DNA from: Adiantum capillus-veneris
Lineage: Eukaryota; Streptophyta; Polypodiopsida; Polypodiales; Pteridaceae
Direction: 5' to 3'
Assembly (NCBI GenBank): GCA_014529385.2
Contig: CM043943.1
Span: 102,527,855-102,591,854 of the forward strand
DNA length: 64,000 nt
Shown here: piece after piece, positions 22,190 to 34,133 of the stretch
Layout of the letters: each line of letters starts with the position of its first letter
Position numbering within the stretch: the first letter of the stretch is position 1
The notes under the pieces: generated by a model
What the model saw: only the letters and a program-made list of their open reading frames with translations
What the model was told of the DNA's origin: nothing
Databases searched by the model: none
Made by a program: the position numbers and the translations under genes

Positions 22190-22740
22190 TTTTCTTACTC
22201 TAATGTTGCATTGTAAGTGTTGACTATCCTTAAGCTGGATGCCTTGCATCCATCTAGCATCTTCAAAAGCATAATTTTTGAACTTAATAACATACCGTCA
22301 GATAATCTTACCATGTTGTAGTACCTTGTCTTCATGCCGAAGGATATCTTCGGGTTGTAGCACCTCTTCTTGGTCTTCGATTTCGGGAGGGTCTTCAATA
22401 ATTGGTTCATTTGGAGGCTCTCCTTTGTAGGGCTTTAGTAGACTCACATGAAAAGCATTGTGTATGAGCCAATGGTTAGGCAACTTGAGTTGATAATCCA
22501 CCTCATTGATTGGCTTCAAAATTTGAAAAGGACCATAGTATCTTTTTGCTAGTTTAGCATAATACTTTTGATGGCCCGTAGGATTTTCGCCCGTCGTTGC
22601 CTCAATCAAGCCTTAGGAAACTTAAGTAAGACCCAATCATTTTCTTTGAATGTTAAGGCCCTTCTGTGCTTGTCAGCAGCAGCTTTTTGCCTTAGTTGGG
22701 AGATGGATATAGCCTCTTTAATATTTTGAAAAGATGCTTG
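22190..22740 (-). pseudogene. Integrase tail and chromodomain of a gypsy chromovirus
   Basis: On the minus strand one frame reads [11 protein letters not shown] then a stop. The next reads [39 protein letters not shown] and [15 protein letters not shown], followed in a shifted frame by KFKNYAFEDARWMQG. The last is a chromodomain-like aromatic strand. This is the C-terminal end of integrase and its chromatin-targeting module. The upstream pol is missing. The piece is isolated and broken by a stop and a frameshift. Confidence 0.85.
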
Positions 22741-24092
22741 CAGGTCACATCCACATGGTCTATATTTATAGAGCTATAGATTGTGCTGGTAGATTATCTA
22801 ATTAATGAGCTACCAACATGTTCATGTTTTGACTTGGGAGTGCTATTATCACATGGAGTAGCAAGAAGAAACTTGTGTTTGTCATGTTGAGTGTAGAGTT
22901 TGAGTAAAGGGATGTGGTAGTGGCAACATATGAGGTAGCTTGGCTAGAGATGCTACTTGAACAGTTGGGCATATAGGTGAGAGGTTGATTGTCATCCACT
23001 ACCACAACCTTAGTGGTATACACAACCTTAGAGTTTGATTGTCATCCACTACCACAACCTTAGTGGCATACAGTTGGCATGGAGCCTAGTGTTCCACACT
23101 AGGACCAAAGGAGATTGAGGTGTAGTACCACTTCATCAATGAGAGGATCTTGACTTGTGACATCAACCTTAGATATGTGAGGATAGATGAGCAAGTTGTG
23201 GACATTTTCATGAAGGCGCTAGGAGCATAAAAGTGAGACAATTTCAATTTTTGTTTGGGTATGTGAGATGGCTTTGACATTGAAAATGAGTGTTGAGATA
23301 TCAAGCTCAACTCATAGTACACCTGGAATACTTATCTTGCCAACTCACTCACGATCAGTTTCACATTGATCGTTGTATATAGTTATATCTCTATGTTGTA
23401 TCTCCCACATGTTTAGTAGATCATCTTACCATTTTGAGTAATGAAGAAGAAGAATCATATTTTTGCCTCCATCTCCATTGTGTGCTCTATTGTTGGTGCG
23501 TGTGTGTGCTTGCAAGAGCTCAAACTCTCTCCTTCTCTAACTCTTTACAATTGATATTAATCGATGTGGCATTGGTAATGTGTTACCGCAAGCCATTGTA
23601 TGTAAATTAGAAAAGTGAAGTCTAATGAGCTTTTGACAAGAAATTGTTAGTTCTTGTCCATGCTTTAAAGTTTTGAAAACATTATTCAATGCAATCTCAA
23701 ATTTTGATTGAAACTAACCATCAAAGCATGTGTCATTTACTTTCACAATCATTGATTTTTGATTGACATATAAAGTAGGCATCATTCTTCAAAGTTTTCA
23801 TGTGCTCATTCAATATCAACCAACCTTTTAAAAATGATATTGTAGATGCATTAAGTTGCATGCTATAAATTAATAACATTTTTATCGTGTCTTATGAAAC
23901 TTTTTCAAACATGGTTGATGCTTATGCTGATCTTCGATTTTGATGAAATTTATATTCAATTTTGCAATAATGTATAGTTTGTTTAAATGGAGTATTCTTT
24001 TCATAATTGATATTCGTTTTATGAAATTAGGTTGTGTGTTACAATTTTCATTTTGTAAACATGTTCTAAAGAAATGTCATGAACCTCTTATT
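22741..24092. other. Spacer with a 50-bp tandem duplication
   Basis: No recognised gene. The text GATTGTCATCCACTACCACA occurs at 22987 and 23037, 50 bases apart, followed by AACCTTAGTGG in both. The remainder is AT-rich and non-coding. Confidence 0.55.
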
Positions 24093-24244
24093 TTGAGATG
24101 TTAGAAAGAATATTGAGGTATTTGAACATGTAAGTGATTCCCTAGAAGAGCACAATGAGCTACATAAGTGTAAGTCCTTAAGTATATATGACACTGAGTG
24201 GGAAGGTCAATATCATGATTACAAGGATGTATTTGAAAATAATA

Positions 24245-25340
24245 ATTCCAACATGCTTCCCAAGAATCGACTTTATGATTGTGGCATGCATTGACCTATA
24301 GGAGGGGACTCAACCACCCTTTGGTCCAATATACAATTTATCCCAAGATGAGCTTGTAGAGCTTCAGAAGTATATTAATGAAAACCTAGCCAAGGGATTT
24401 ATACGGCATTCAAAGTCACCAACAGGGACACCGATACTATTTGTGAAGAAAAAAAATGGTGTCTCTACACATGTGCGTGGACTACAGAGGCTTGAACAAG
24501 ATTACATCAAGAATCGCTACCCTCTACCAGTAATTCCTGAACTCCTTGATGAGCGTCTTGGAAAAGCTAAGGTCTTTACCAAGATTGATCTTTGTGGTGC
24601 TTATAACCTTGTACCAATAAAGGAAGGAGACAAATAGAAGATAGCCTTTTGACCAGGTTTGGCCACTTTGAGTATGTTTTCATGCCGTTTGGACTTACAA
24701 ATGCTCCAACACTCTTTCAACACTTGATGAATGATATTTCTTGTGAGTATCTGGATGGTTTTGTGGTAATATACCTAGATGACATCTTGATAATTTCAAA
24801 AAATCAAGAAGAACACGAACATCATGTTCATATTGTTCTTCAAAATTTATAATAGGAAATCCTATATGCAAAATTAGAGGAATGCTTTTCCCACCAAAGG
24901 AAGGTGGAGTTTTTGGGCTATCTCATCTCTAAGAATGGAATTTCAATGGATCCAAATAATCTTAAGACCATTCTCCAATGGGAAAGTCCCACCTCCATAT
25001 GAGATATATCCACTATTTCTTGGATTCTAATGCTAATTTTTTTCAGATTTTTGTCAAAGTCTACTCCACGCTTGTTGCTCCTTTAACAATGCTCCATTAG
25101 CAAGCTTGACTGGGAAAGATAAGTTTGTGTGGAATTTTGAAGTAGAACAAAATAAGCACTTAAGAAGGCCTTCACAATGACACCAATCCTAATACATGTA
25201 GATCCAACAAAACCATTCTTGTCGGAGATGTATGCCTCAGATTTTGCACTTGGACCTGTATTATCCTAGATTGGTGAAGATAGTAGAGAGCACCCTGTTG
25301 CTTTTCACTCTCAAAAATTCTTAGTAGTCAAAATTAATTA
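24245..25340 (+). pseudogene. Gypsy reverse transcriptase and start of RNase H (decayed)
   Basis: Fragments in alternating frames: [60 protein letters not shown], then [20 protein letters not shown] and [15 protein letters not shown], whose YLDD is the catalytic box. Past 24850 come LGYLISKNGISMDPN-like and TKPFL...ASDFALG-like pieces. At least five stops or shifts break it. Confidence 0.85.
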
Positions 25341-25344
25341 AAAA

Positions 25345-26500
25345 TTCATGACAAGGATCTTTTGGCTATTTGTTGACTCTTTTGGGATGTGGCAATATCT
25401 TCTTGAAGGAGCGCCCCACAAAGTCACGATATACACTCGAGTCCTCAATCACCATCAAGCTAGATGGATAACTTCTTATCTAGATTTGACTTTGTCATTT
25501 GCTATGGGCCTGGCAATAAACAAGGAAAACCATATGCTTTATCACAAAGATCCTATCTTGCACCTAAGAAAGAAGACCCTACCTACGATCAATAAGAGTC
25601 AATACTATTGAGGCCAAAAAAACTCAAGCTCTTTGCAGTGACTAGCGTGGCCCCAAATGATTCCGCCTTCCTTGAAAAGGTGAAGGAAAAAATTTGCAAT
25701 GATCCACTTGCTTGTGACATCAATCTCAAACTCCAAGAAGGGAAAGAAGCACTTTACAAGACTTTGAAGAAGTTGATGGATTGTTGTACTATAGGAGACT
25801 TCTATATATGCCATCATAAGAGCTAAGATTGCAAATACTTCAAGAGAGGCATGATTCTCCAATAGCATACCATTTTGAAGGAAAGAAGATGATAGAGCTT
25901 ATCACATGGGATTTTTGGTGGCCTCAAATGTGGAATCTTGCCAAAGCATATATACACACTTATGACAATTGCAATAGAGACAAGGGACCATGGCATCACC
26001 CACATGGATTAGTTCAGCCCTTGCTCATCCCTAGCAAACCATGGTCTTCTATTTCCATGGATTTCATTAAAAATCTACCCCCCTCTGAGGGCTACGATCC
26101 AATTCTAGTGGTTTTTGATGGGATCACAAAGATGGCACATTTTATTCCAGCACAACCAAGTCAATCATCAGAGAAGGAACATCAAATCTCTTCCTCAAGA
26201 ATATCTATCACTATCATGGAATTCCATATGACATTGTCTCAGATCGAGGGCCACAATTCATGTCAAGATTTTGGAGAATATTTTCTAGGAGTAACGATTA
26301 ACCTCTCTTCAACTAATCATCCACAGAGTGATGGACAAACAAAGAGGGTGAATCAAGCTCTAAAGCAATATCTCCACACACAATCAACTACCATCAAGAC
26401 AATTGGGTAAAATTGCTAGGCCTAGCTGAGTTTGCCTACAACAACACTATTCATGCTTCCACTCGACCTACTCCATTCTTTGCCAATTATGGTTAGCACC
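25345..26500 (+). pseudogene. RNase H remnant, HHCC module and integrase core (decayed)
   Basis: RNase H is visible as FGMWQYLLEGAPHKVTIYT. Integrase begins near 25830 with RHDSPIAYHFEGKK. It shows WDFWWPQMWNLAK, CNRDKGPWHHPHG, PWSSISMDFIKNLPPSEG with the first catalytic Asp, and a decayed LSQIEGHNS where the second Asp is expected. [20 protein letters not shown] holds the third-residue region, with Lys where the catalytic Glu usually stands. It would be inactive. Confidence 0.82.
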
Positions 26501-27116
26501 CAAGGATGGATGTCCACATGAATCATCGAGTGAAGAATCTGGTTGCCACAGATTTAGCCGCACATCTAAAAATCTTTGACAAAGAATTGACTATGAATAT
26601 TAGAAGAGCTCAACAAAGGTATAAAGCCAACACTGAGACAAAAACCTAATGCAGCATCCACCATACGAGATTAGGGATCAAATGTGGCTTCTCCCCCATT
26701 ATCTATGTTCATCTCGCCCTTTGCAAAAGTTGGGCTATCAAAGAATTGGGTAATTCAAGATAATTGGCCAAGTAACTCCAATCACATACCATCTCTAGTT
26801 ACCACATTCCATGAAGATTAATCCACTCTTCCACGTTTCAAACCACCATCGCCTTTAGAGATCGATGGTCATGCAGAATAAGAAGTTGAGAAAATCCTTG
26901 ACTCCAGAATCTCTCGTCGTTGAAGACTTCATTACCTTGTATATTGGAAAGGCTATGATGCAAAGCAAACGAACATGGGAGCCTACATCTAACCTCCATC
27001 GTGCACATCCAAATCCCATATAGGAGATTGAGTGATTCAAACACTTAAGAAGCCTAGTAGAGGAGGCCCAAAGGGAGCTCAAGACTAAACCTAGGCAGAT
27101 CAGGATCACAAACACA
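26501..27116 (+). pseudogene. Integrase C-terminus and chromodomain-like end (decayed)
   Basis: Pieces such as HPRMDVHMNHRVKNL, KELTMNIRRAQQRYKAN, EVEKILDSRISRR and HYLVYWKGYDAKQTN (a chromodomain aromatic strand) appear in two frames with several stops. The domain targets integration to particular chromatin in chromoviruses. Confidence 0.75.
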
Positions 27117-27457
27117 GTGTTTTTCATTCAACCTCAACCTCACAAAGACCATAAACCATTAGCCATACCTAGTATCATCCAAGAAGAAAGTGAGTGTAAG
27201 AGATCGCAAACCGGGCATACGCATTATTTGTTTGAGAGGATGTTTAGGGAGGGAATACCTAGCCCCATCGAAGAAGTGGAGATCCCATATTCACCAGTCT
27301 TAGGTCAAAATAGAACCTCAAAAAGTGTCATTGAATATTGCCAAATTAATAGATTTCATGGCTTCTAAAGTAAGAACCACTATCATGTCTAAATTGTATG
27401 GAGATCCTAATCTATTCCTTGCTCTTAGGACATTTCTCAAAGGGGAACTAAAAGTTG
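27117..27457 (+). pseudogene. Target gypsy remnant, left part
   Basis: A short frame (27117-27368) is followed by a second frame that reads NIAKLIDFMASKVRTT, DPNLFLALRTFLKGELKVEL up to the target site. It resumes directly after the giant element at 58000 with PQFA. The giant element therefore inserted inside this coding remnant. The family is a gypsy gag/protease region by its continuation at 58178. Confidence 0.7.
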
Positions 27458-27462
27458 AGCTA
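27458..27462. repeat. Target site duplication AGCTA, left copy
   Basis: The five bases before the LTR start TGTTAG are AGCTA. The same five follow the right LTR at 57995-57999. A perfect 5-bp duplication is the signature of integrase-mediated insertion of the 27463-57994 element. Confidence 0.93.
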
Positions 27463-28355
27463 TGTTAGCAGCAAGCTAACTTGGATAACATTTTTCAGAG
27501 CTTTTATTGTAAAAACACTTATTATTTTGATGAATCGGGAATGTTGTAACTCCTACTTTCCAAATAAAGAGTTTAATTGATTAGCCAAGGCTACAAGCTT
27601 CCAAATTGTATCAACCTATCTTCAGTTAGAGCTCCCAGATTATCAGTTTTGACCAGAGAAACCTTGGTTAAGGTATAAAATCCAATTTTGGTAAGTTTTT
27701 GGATAAGGGAACACAACATGAGCTAACGGCGCTCACTTCTCTCCTTCTTGCGCTTCCTAGTCCCTTCCTGATTGTCACATTGCAGTGTCGTCTGTTGCGT
27801 TGCAACCGCAGGTAAGAGCTCTACGCATTGACATAAGCATTTCATGGTAATCCGTAGCTTTTGGCGTCGCCGACCCACGGCCAAATTTCATCATAGGTAG
27901 GAATTTAAGCTTAAAAATCATAAAATAAGTATAGGCGGGTATTGGGGCATCATTGCTAAGCAGATGCATTCTTGGTCGAAAACGACTAGGTCAAAAACTC
28001 ACTACTGTTAATAATCGTGAATTTTGCACTTGACCTAAAGTGAGATTTGAGAACATGAGCACGTGTTCTTAGGTCTTATAAACATGTCCTAGAAGTTTTG
28101 TAATGTTTGGATGTCGTTTAATGTTGTAACGGTTATGATTTGTTTGCCGATTAGCGACTAGCTTTTGGTGACTTCTGTCATTTGAGTGTAGCTTGAGTTA
28201 GATGCGAGTTGTCTGTTGTTTTCCAAGAGATTGACAACCTCTTATAGCCTCTATGCACTAGTCAAGTCAGCTTTTTCCCATGGATTGACAATTATATTCG
28301 TGGTTATCGCTATGTCTACAATAAGATAGGAGTGAGGTTAGACACCCGTCCCATA
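27463..28355 (+). repeat. 5' LTR of the giant element (893 bp)
   Basis: It starts TGTTAGCAGCAAGCTAAC, itself an inverted repeat (GTTAGC-agcaa-GCTAAC), and ends CCCGTCCCATA; the partner ends CCCACA, so the final CA is mutated here. A TATAAAA box lies at 27674-27680. The text aligns along its whole length with 57092-57994, with scattered substitutions and small indels. It contains one half of the element's palindrome motif (AATAATCGTGA at 28010). Confidence 0.93.
27674..27680 (+). promoter_or_regulatory. TATA box in the 5' LTR of the giant element
   Basis: GGTATAAAATCC about 211 bases into the LTR, conserved in the 3' LTR at 57303-57309. It marks the likely U3/R promoter. Confidence 0.6.
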
Positions 28356-28357
28356 TT

Positions 28358-28375
28358 TGGCGCCGCTGCCGGGGA
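28358..28375 (+). promoter_or_regulatory. Primer binding site of the giant element
   Basis: TGGCGCCGCTGCCGGGGA begins three bases after the LTR end. It differs at one position from the TGGCGCCGTTGCCGGGGA site common in plant Athila/Tat-type gypsy elements. Confidence 0.9.
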
Positions 28376-30345
28376 TCAAAGAGACCTAAACTAGGGAAAA
28401 ACACGAGCATCTTGTGTATTTGTCCTTTAACTTTCTCTAGGATCACCTAGAGTCAAAACTTTCTTTTTAAGCATAGCTTAAGATTGTCATCTTTTGTTGT
28501 GTAAAGGTAGCTTGGAAGTAAGCGTACTTACTAAGTATCTTTTAGGACTATAGGATTGTAGGATTATATTGGATTTTGAGAATGATTGATGGACAAGACA
28601 AGTCTTAAGATCAAGGCTCAAAAAACCAAAAAAAAACAAGAAAACGATTGTTTGTGAACACTTTCCACAACCCCATTGCAATAGAATCTAGGAGTAGGGA
28701 AAGTAGAATCTGAGGTGGATCTCAAAACATTGCTCTATCCAAAAGAATCAATTGTGAGTTGTTTATGTGAAGTTGCAGAATTTAAGGCCTACGAGACTGG
28801 AAACAGCACCAAAAACTGTCAACCACTGAATCCGATTGGAGATTATGCTTTAAAAAGTTGTATGAATCAGTGAGTAAGCTTAAGGATGCATTTGAGGTAA
28901 ATTTTTAAGAGTTTGCAAAAACTCAGATTATTTACTTTTTCTTGAAATTTTAGGCCATATTAAGTTTTGACTTGACTCAGAGGCTTAAAATAGATCATGA
29001 AAAGAATGTCCACTGAAAAAGTTGAAAAAAGTGCTCATTTTAGGCCAAAAATAAATAATCGTGATTATTACTTTCAGTTCAAAAGTGACCAAGGTTGATA
29101 CCAGAGACTCTATGCATGTGTACAAACATCTTTTGTAAAGGCACGTAGAATTTTGATCACCAAATTGACCAAAACCTTGATAAAAATTGAAATATGTGTT
29201 GATTGTCGAGAACTTGAGTGTGAATTGAGAAAATTTTGTTCAAAATTAGTGAAACTTGACTTAAAGTCTTATATAAAAGTGTTAAACAAGTGTACATGCT
29301 TAGTTGACCAAAAAGATGCAAAAATTTACCAGAAGTAAATAATCACGATTATTTACTTTTGTCCTATTTTTTGACTTTTTTGACCAACTCAGCATACCAC
29401 TAGTTTTAGCATGTTATATTAAGCCCACAAATCAAATTTGGTAAGATTTGGATCATTGGAGTAAAATTTATGGCCAAATTTCTAAAGTCTGTCTAGAGAC
29501 ACAAAATTGTTGACCATTTGAACAAGGATTATCCAAACTTGATGAAACTTGGCTTGGGAGCTTAAGATGAGCTGCTTAACCATTCTGTGTCAACATTGTG
29601 GCAAAAAAATTGCATAAAAATACCAGGAGTAAATAATCGCAATTATTTATCTGCTACAAAACTAGACAATTTTGCACATTTGGTATACCAGTTGGTCAAG
29701 CATATTAAGTGGACCACACAAATCAAATTTTGTGAAATTTGGATCACAAAAGTGAGACTTAAGGCCAGATTCTCAAAAACTGAATCTGTAGACACGATAC
29801 AGTTGATGACTTGGACAAATTTTTTCAAACTCAGTGAAACTTGTCCAGAGACCTTAACAAGTTGAATACTTGACAAAACAAGCCAAAAAGTGTAAAAATT
29901 TTGAGAAAAGTAAATAATCGTGATTATTTACTTCTAATACACAGAGACAAAATTTTAAACTTTTGAGCTTGTACACTGTTAGACAACATAATACAAAACC
30001 ACCTGTCAATTTTGGGTTCAATCAGATCCAAATTAGTACATGTTCACTCAGTTTCCAAGTTGCAGATTAGTCCTTTGGCTTTTTGCAAAAGTAGAATCTG
30101 AAAGTCTCAATTTGCTGACTCACTTAGCTCAAATTGAAGTGATACACATAGACTAGTCACAACATTTAGCAAAAAATTGTACATTCTTTGTGAAAGAATA
30201 GCTAACTTGATTAAAACTGATACAAAAATTAGGTTGCCGATAAGGAATTAAAAGCTCGACAGGAGTTGCAATTAAGTCAAGTGGAAGAAACTGATAACAA
30301 GTCAATCCGACGATAAGCACTCTATCCAGGGCTTCACAAATCTAT
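28376..30345 (+). other. Long untranslated leader of the giant element
   Basis: About 2 kb between PBS and the first gag-like ATG at 30346. Apart from the palindrome array it has only short chance frames. Long leaders are known in giant plant gypsy elements. Confidence 0.7.
28770..29940. repeat. Array of ~285-bp repeats centred on a palindrome (5' leader)
   Basis: The core AATAATC-(GT/AC/GC)-GATTATT occurs at 29054, 29338, 29632 and 29913 (AATAATC start), spaced 284, 294 and 281 bases. Two copies have perfect 12-base arms: 29333-29358 (centre AC) and 29908-29933 (centre GT). About 92-98 bases after the cores, a second conserved block recurs (ATCAAATTTGGTAAGATTTG-like, at 29431 and 29721). 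The units are otherwise diverged. The array lies between the PBS and gag. I see no coding sense. Confidence 0.88.
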
Positions 30346-32126
30346 ATGAACCTTAGATCTAGTTGTATACTAGCAAACAAAGGCATATTTGGAGAGACCG
30401 CTAGTAGAGTATCCACCGAAGAGAGTGTGAATCAAGGTGATCACTTGGACACTATCTTTGAAGAAGTCTCAGACACTTTTTCATAATCAACATCTAAAAT
30501 GTCTTCCTATTTAACTCATTCAGGAATCAGAACGACAATGCGATATAAGCACATACTCACTGTTATGACCATGGAGCTCAGGTTTATCTAGATCTTAACG
30601 AAGAGTATGCCATTTTCATTGATGACCATGACATAGAGTTTGAAGAGGAAATCGAGACAAACAAACAAGGAAATATGTATATGGATAAAAACAAAACTCA
30701 GTATTTACAAGTTGAAAACCCTGACGTGATAGACAAATGGGGGTTAGAAGTAAATACCATAATTCTAGATATGGCAGCAAAAGAAGGACCACTGACTTTA
30801 GAATTTGAGGGATACGGTCAAGTTGATTTGAAGCCTTTGAAATGGCTTAGCACAAATAATCCTAGGATCGGAGTTTATTGTTGGGAGGATAGAAAAGTCA
30901 AAGATCTTCTATGGACTTCTCATGCCAAATCAGGACAATTATCATCCATGAAGATCATCTATATCTTCAAAATCAAAGACAAGGGTTCAGCAGATCTACC
31001 AACCTACCTATTTAGGGATTGTTATAACAATAACTTTTTTATGATGAGTCATGAGGAGGTGAAACAAACCAAATACCAAGGATACTCCATTAGAGATTGG
31101 ATATTGGGCCAAGGACCAAAAACTATTCCAAGAGAGGAACTCCGCAAGAGATCTTTTGGGAGCAATGCTAAACCTGAAACTAACTCATCACAAAGAAAAC
31201 CGGGTGACACTAAATCGAGTCTAAGGCTACATGAGTCACTAATTCCAACAAACTGGTTTGAAGGACTCGGGACAAGACTAACTTCCAAGAGACCGAGAGT
31301 TGAACCAAATAGACGTGTCAGACCAGCTGATTTTCAAAAATGGATAAAAAAATACAGTGGATCTAGGGATCCATATGACCACTTAGGAAGCTTTAAGCAA
31401 GTACTAACAGCATAGCACATATATGATTTTCATACTCAATTTGAGGGATTTGGAATTACATTAGAAGGAAAAGCACTGACTTGGTTCCAAAACATTCCAT
31501 CGAGGTCGATCATGGACTTAATACATTAGCTCAAGGATTTGTAGCTGCATGTTCCAAAACGGGAATCAAACATAACATGGTAGCTCAATTCTATAGCTTC
31601 AAACATAAACAAGGTGAGTCTATTAGGGATTGTGCAACTAGAATGAAGCAATACATTGCAAGATCCAGAACTAGAAATAGTTGCAGAAGAAAGATTCGTA
31701 TCATTTTTTTTAGAGGGACTGCTAAACAAAGAACTTCATGCTATATTGTATAGCAAGAAACGTATGACCCTAGAAGAGTGTGTGTCAGATGCTATTGACT
31801 TAGGAGACAATTGTGATATTTTCAATAAAGAAGATGTCCTTGAGGATCATCAAAGTGATAAAATAGCATCCACCAAACTAGCACAAGTGGGAACGGTTGC
31901 TGCAGCACCTCTTATAGCCATAGAAGACATGCTCAAAAGGATGAATGAAATGATGAATAACATGCAAAAGACACCTCTGAGGGGACCAGGGCAAGGGATG
32001 CCTCAACAGGAACAACCAATTAGGCCACAAAAATGGTGTGCAGTCGAGGGTAAATGGAGCAACCATGAGACCAATAAGTGCTATTACCAACCAAAGTATG
32101 ATGGAAATGTCAATATGTGCCTATGA
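30346..32126 (+). pseudogene. Gag capsid region of the giant element
   Basis: A 46-codon start (30346-30486, MNLRSSCILANKG) ends in TAA. The main piece (30675-31415, 246 residues) follows, with an acidic N-terminal part and the capsid-start motif FQKWIKKYSGSRDPYDHLGS near its C-terminus. After a stop, the pieces FEGFGITLEGKALTWFQNIP and, in another frame from 31656, DPELEIVAEERFVSFFLEGL and LEECVSDAIDLGDNC complete a Retrotrans_gag-like capsid. At least three stops or shifts separate them. Gag would form particles and package RNA. Confidence 0.82.
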
Positions 32127-32660
32127 GGCCACAAGGACAATCCATGTACAGACATCAGCCTAATATGGCCCCAGCTCAAAGACCACCAATGGGTATGGAA
32201 AGACCTCAACCCGTGTTGGGTCAACAACCTCCATATCCTGGACATAATGCAATGCCTGTAAAGTACACGCATTCAGAGGGAATCATAGGTGAACAAGCAC
32301 TAGTGCCTGTTACAACCTATATTGAGCCTATTCCATCTACAGTAATGGTAGAAGGAGACTGGTATAATTCACATCCACCACCAATGGAAGAACTTGTGAC
32401 TTATATTACACCAGAGCTCGCATCGATGGACTATGTGGCTAATCAAGGTGTTAGACCTCCGACGGTAAGACCCATGATTAAGCCAAGAACGGAAAACTGT
32501 CATAATTGTGGTGTAGATGATCACTAGAAAAATGAATGTCCAAAGCCTAACAAGAAGATTAAGCCAGTTGAAGCTTTTTGTATACAATGTTGCAAAAGGG
32601 AGGACACTTCCCTAAAGATTGTCCAAAAAATCCTTTAAACAAGGATAAAACAATAGTGAA
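32127..32660 (+). pseudogene. Gag C-terminus with two zinc knuckles
   Basis: A Pro/Gln/Met-rich stretch precedes the knuckle CHNCGVDDH, which runs into a stop codon at 32526-32528 and then continues KNECPKPNKKI in the same frame. A second knuckle, readable as CIQC followed by GGHFPKDCPK after a one-base shift, lies at 32580-32625. Two CCHC boxes in tandem are common in nucleocapsids. Confidence 0.75.
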
Positions 32661-32670
32661 CATAGTCTAA

Positions 32671-33632
32671 GTGATACCTAGTAGCCCATTAGAGAGTGAA
32701 CCTATTGTTCCAATTAAGGTAATCACAAGAGCCCAGGCTAAGAAAAAGAAACATAACTCCTCTGATGATTCGAAGAATACAAAAGTTTCCTCTCAAAAGA
32801 CCAAGAGAAGCAGAAGCCAAAGGTATGAGATGAGAAAACATAAACAAAGGGCTGAAATCGAGGACAAACGCCAAGAAACTATTCCAAGAAAAAGTGAAAG
32901 AAACTAGAAGTGAAATCAAGGAAACCACTGTGAAATCTGGAGGATCAATTTTGGTAGACAAAATTTTTGAGCCAATCAATTCAGCCTTGGAAGCTTACCA
33001 AAGCAGGACTTAGAGCAGGCCAAAACATGGAAAACAAATGGAAAAACTATCCTTCTCCAGATATGGAAGTAGCTAAGCTTGAAGCTTATCAAAATCTGGT
33101 AAGAATTACTAAAGAGATGTTGGAAAAACAACAACCCAATCTCGTGAGTATAGAAAAACCTGAGGAGCTTGTGGTAGGAACCAGTAAGGAGAAGTCCGAA
33201 GTGGTGGTAGAACCCCACCTTGAAACTAAAGAGTCAAAACTCATAGTGCCTGATAATGGAGATGCCTTAGATGGAATTCCGTTCGTGGAAGAAGACTACC
33301 CAGGACATTTATGGAAAAAAGTAAGAGAGATTAATGATGGGAGCCTAACTTTGAAGTTAGCTCCTATAGAGGAAGTTTAGTTAGACAATCTACCTCCTGA
33401 TATGGACATGGATGTACAATCCTTGTATGTGGATTGCGGCTCTGAAGCTTCAAGACAGTTTAAACCAATGACTTTGAAACCACTACCCTCTTACTTGGGA
33501 GATAACAAAGATAAATCCATAGTGTGTAAAACCACGCATATAAAAAGAGCGGAACAGACCCTAGAAGTAGACAACATCCATTCAATCATGTCTACACCCA
33601 TTCAATGCACTCTTACTATAGGAGAACTATGA
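32671..33632 (+). pseudogene. Gag-protease linker region
   Basis: A Lys/Arg-rich piece (32671-32907, VKVITRAQAKKKKHNSSDD-like) is followed in another frame (32967-33632) by acidic and Pro-rich text such as VSIEKPEELVVGTSKEKSE and VDCGSEASRQFKPMTLKPLP. It is interrupted by TAG at 33378-33380 and ends at TGA 33630-33632. The frame is the same as that of the protease downstream, so this was one polyprotein. The similar VLTRSMLQKQ text in the element at 63660 suggests a shared linker. Confidence 0.65.
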
Positions 33633-33710
33633 AAAATCAGATCATATTTATGGAATGATCTACAGAAAACTCTAGAAAAGGTGGGGATAACATAGCTAAT
33701 CGCAAAAATT

Positions 33711-34091
33711 TTGGGAAAATTAAAACATGAATTGGATAACAAAGAGATTAGATCCGTCCCAATGAACAAAGTCGGAGAATACTACAAAGGGGAAGAAGGA
33801 AACACAACCCTTCTAGTAAGATATAATGATATAAAAACCATGGCAATACTGGATAGTGGGGCAGGCATAGTCATAGCCACGAAAGCAATATGGGAATCAT
33901 TGGAAAAACCAGCCATTAGAAAAACTCGAATGAAATTTCAATTGGCCGGTGGACACATCAAAAAACCCTTAGGACTGCTTGAAAAAGTGATAGTTAGTTC
34001 CTGTGGAATTGATTATCAACATACTTTTGCAATAGTGGACTTCGGAAAGAAACTCAGTTATGAAATCATCTTGGGAAGACCTTTCTTGTGA
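33711..34091 (+). pseudogene. Aspartic protease of the giant element
   Basis: The catalytic segment is MAILDSGAGIVIATKAIW (Asp-Ser-Gly intact). It is followed by a flap-like region, FAIVDFGKKLSYEIILGRPFL, and a TGA at 34089-34091. It is related to the remnant at 58178 (YEIILGRPFM, with matching spacing). It would release mature Gag and Pol products. Confidence 0.85.
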
Positions 34092-34133
34092 CAAGTACAA
34101 CTCATCCAGGATTGGGGAAACAATTATCTGTAT

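Larger units (their letters stand above)
24093..27116 (+). mobile_element. Element 7: heavily decayed gypsy chromovirus
   Basis: RT, RNase H, integrase and a chromodomain-like end can be followed in order on the plus strand, but with very many stops and frameshifts and no LTRs identified. It starts with a short gag scrap (24118-24180) that resembles gag of the element at 62309. This is one of the oldest insertions in the window. Confidence 0.82.

Noticed and set aside
28770-29940. CRISPR-like array
   Set aside because: Repeats are ~285 bp apart with diverged spacers and lie in a plant retroelement leader. Neither unit size nor context fits CRISPR.
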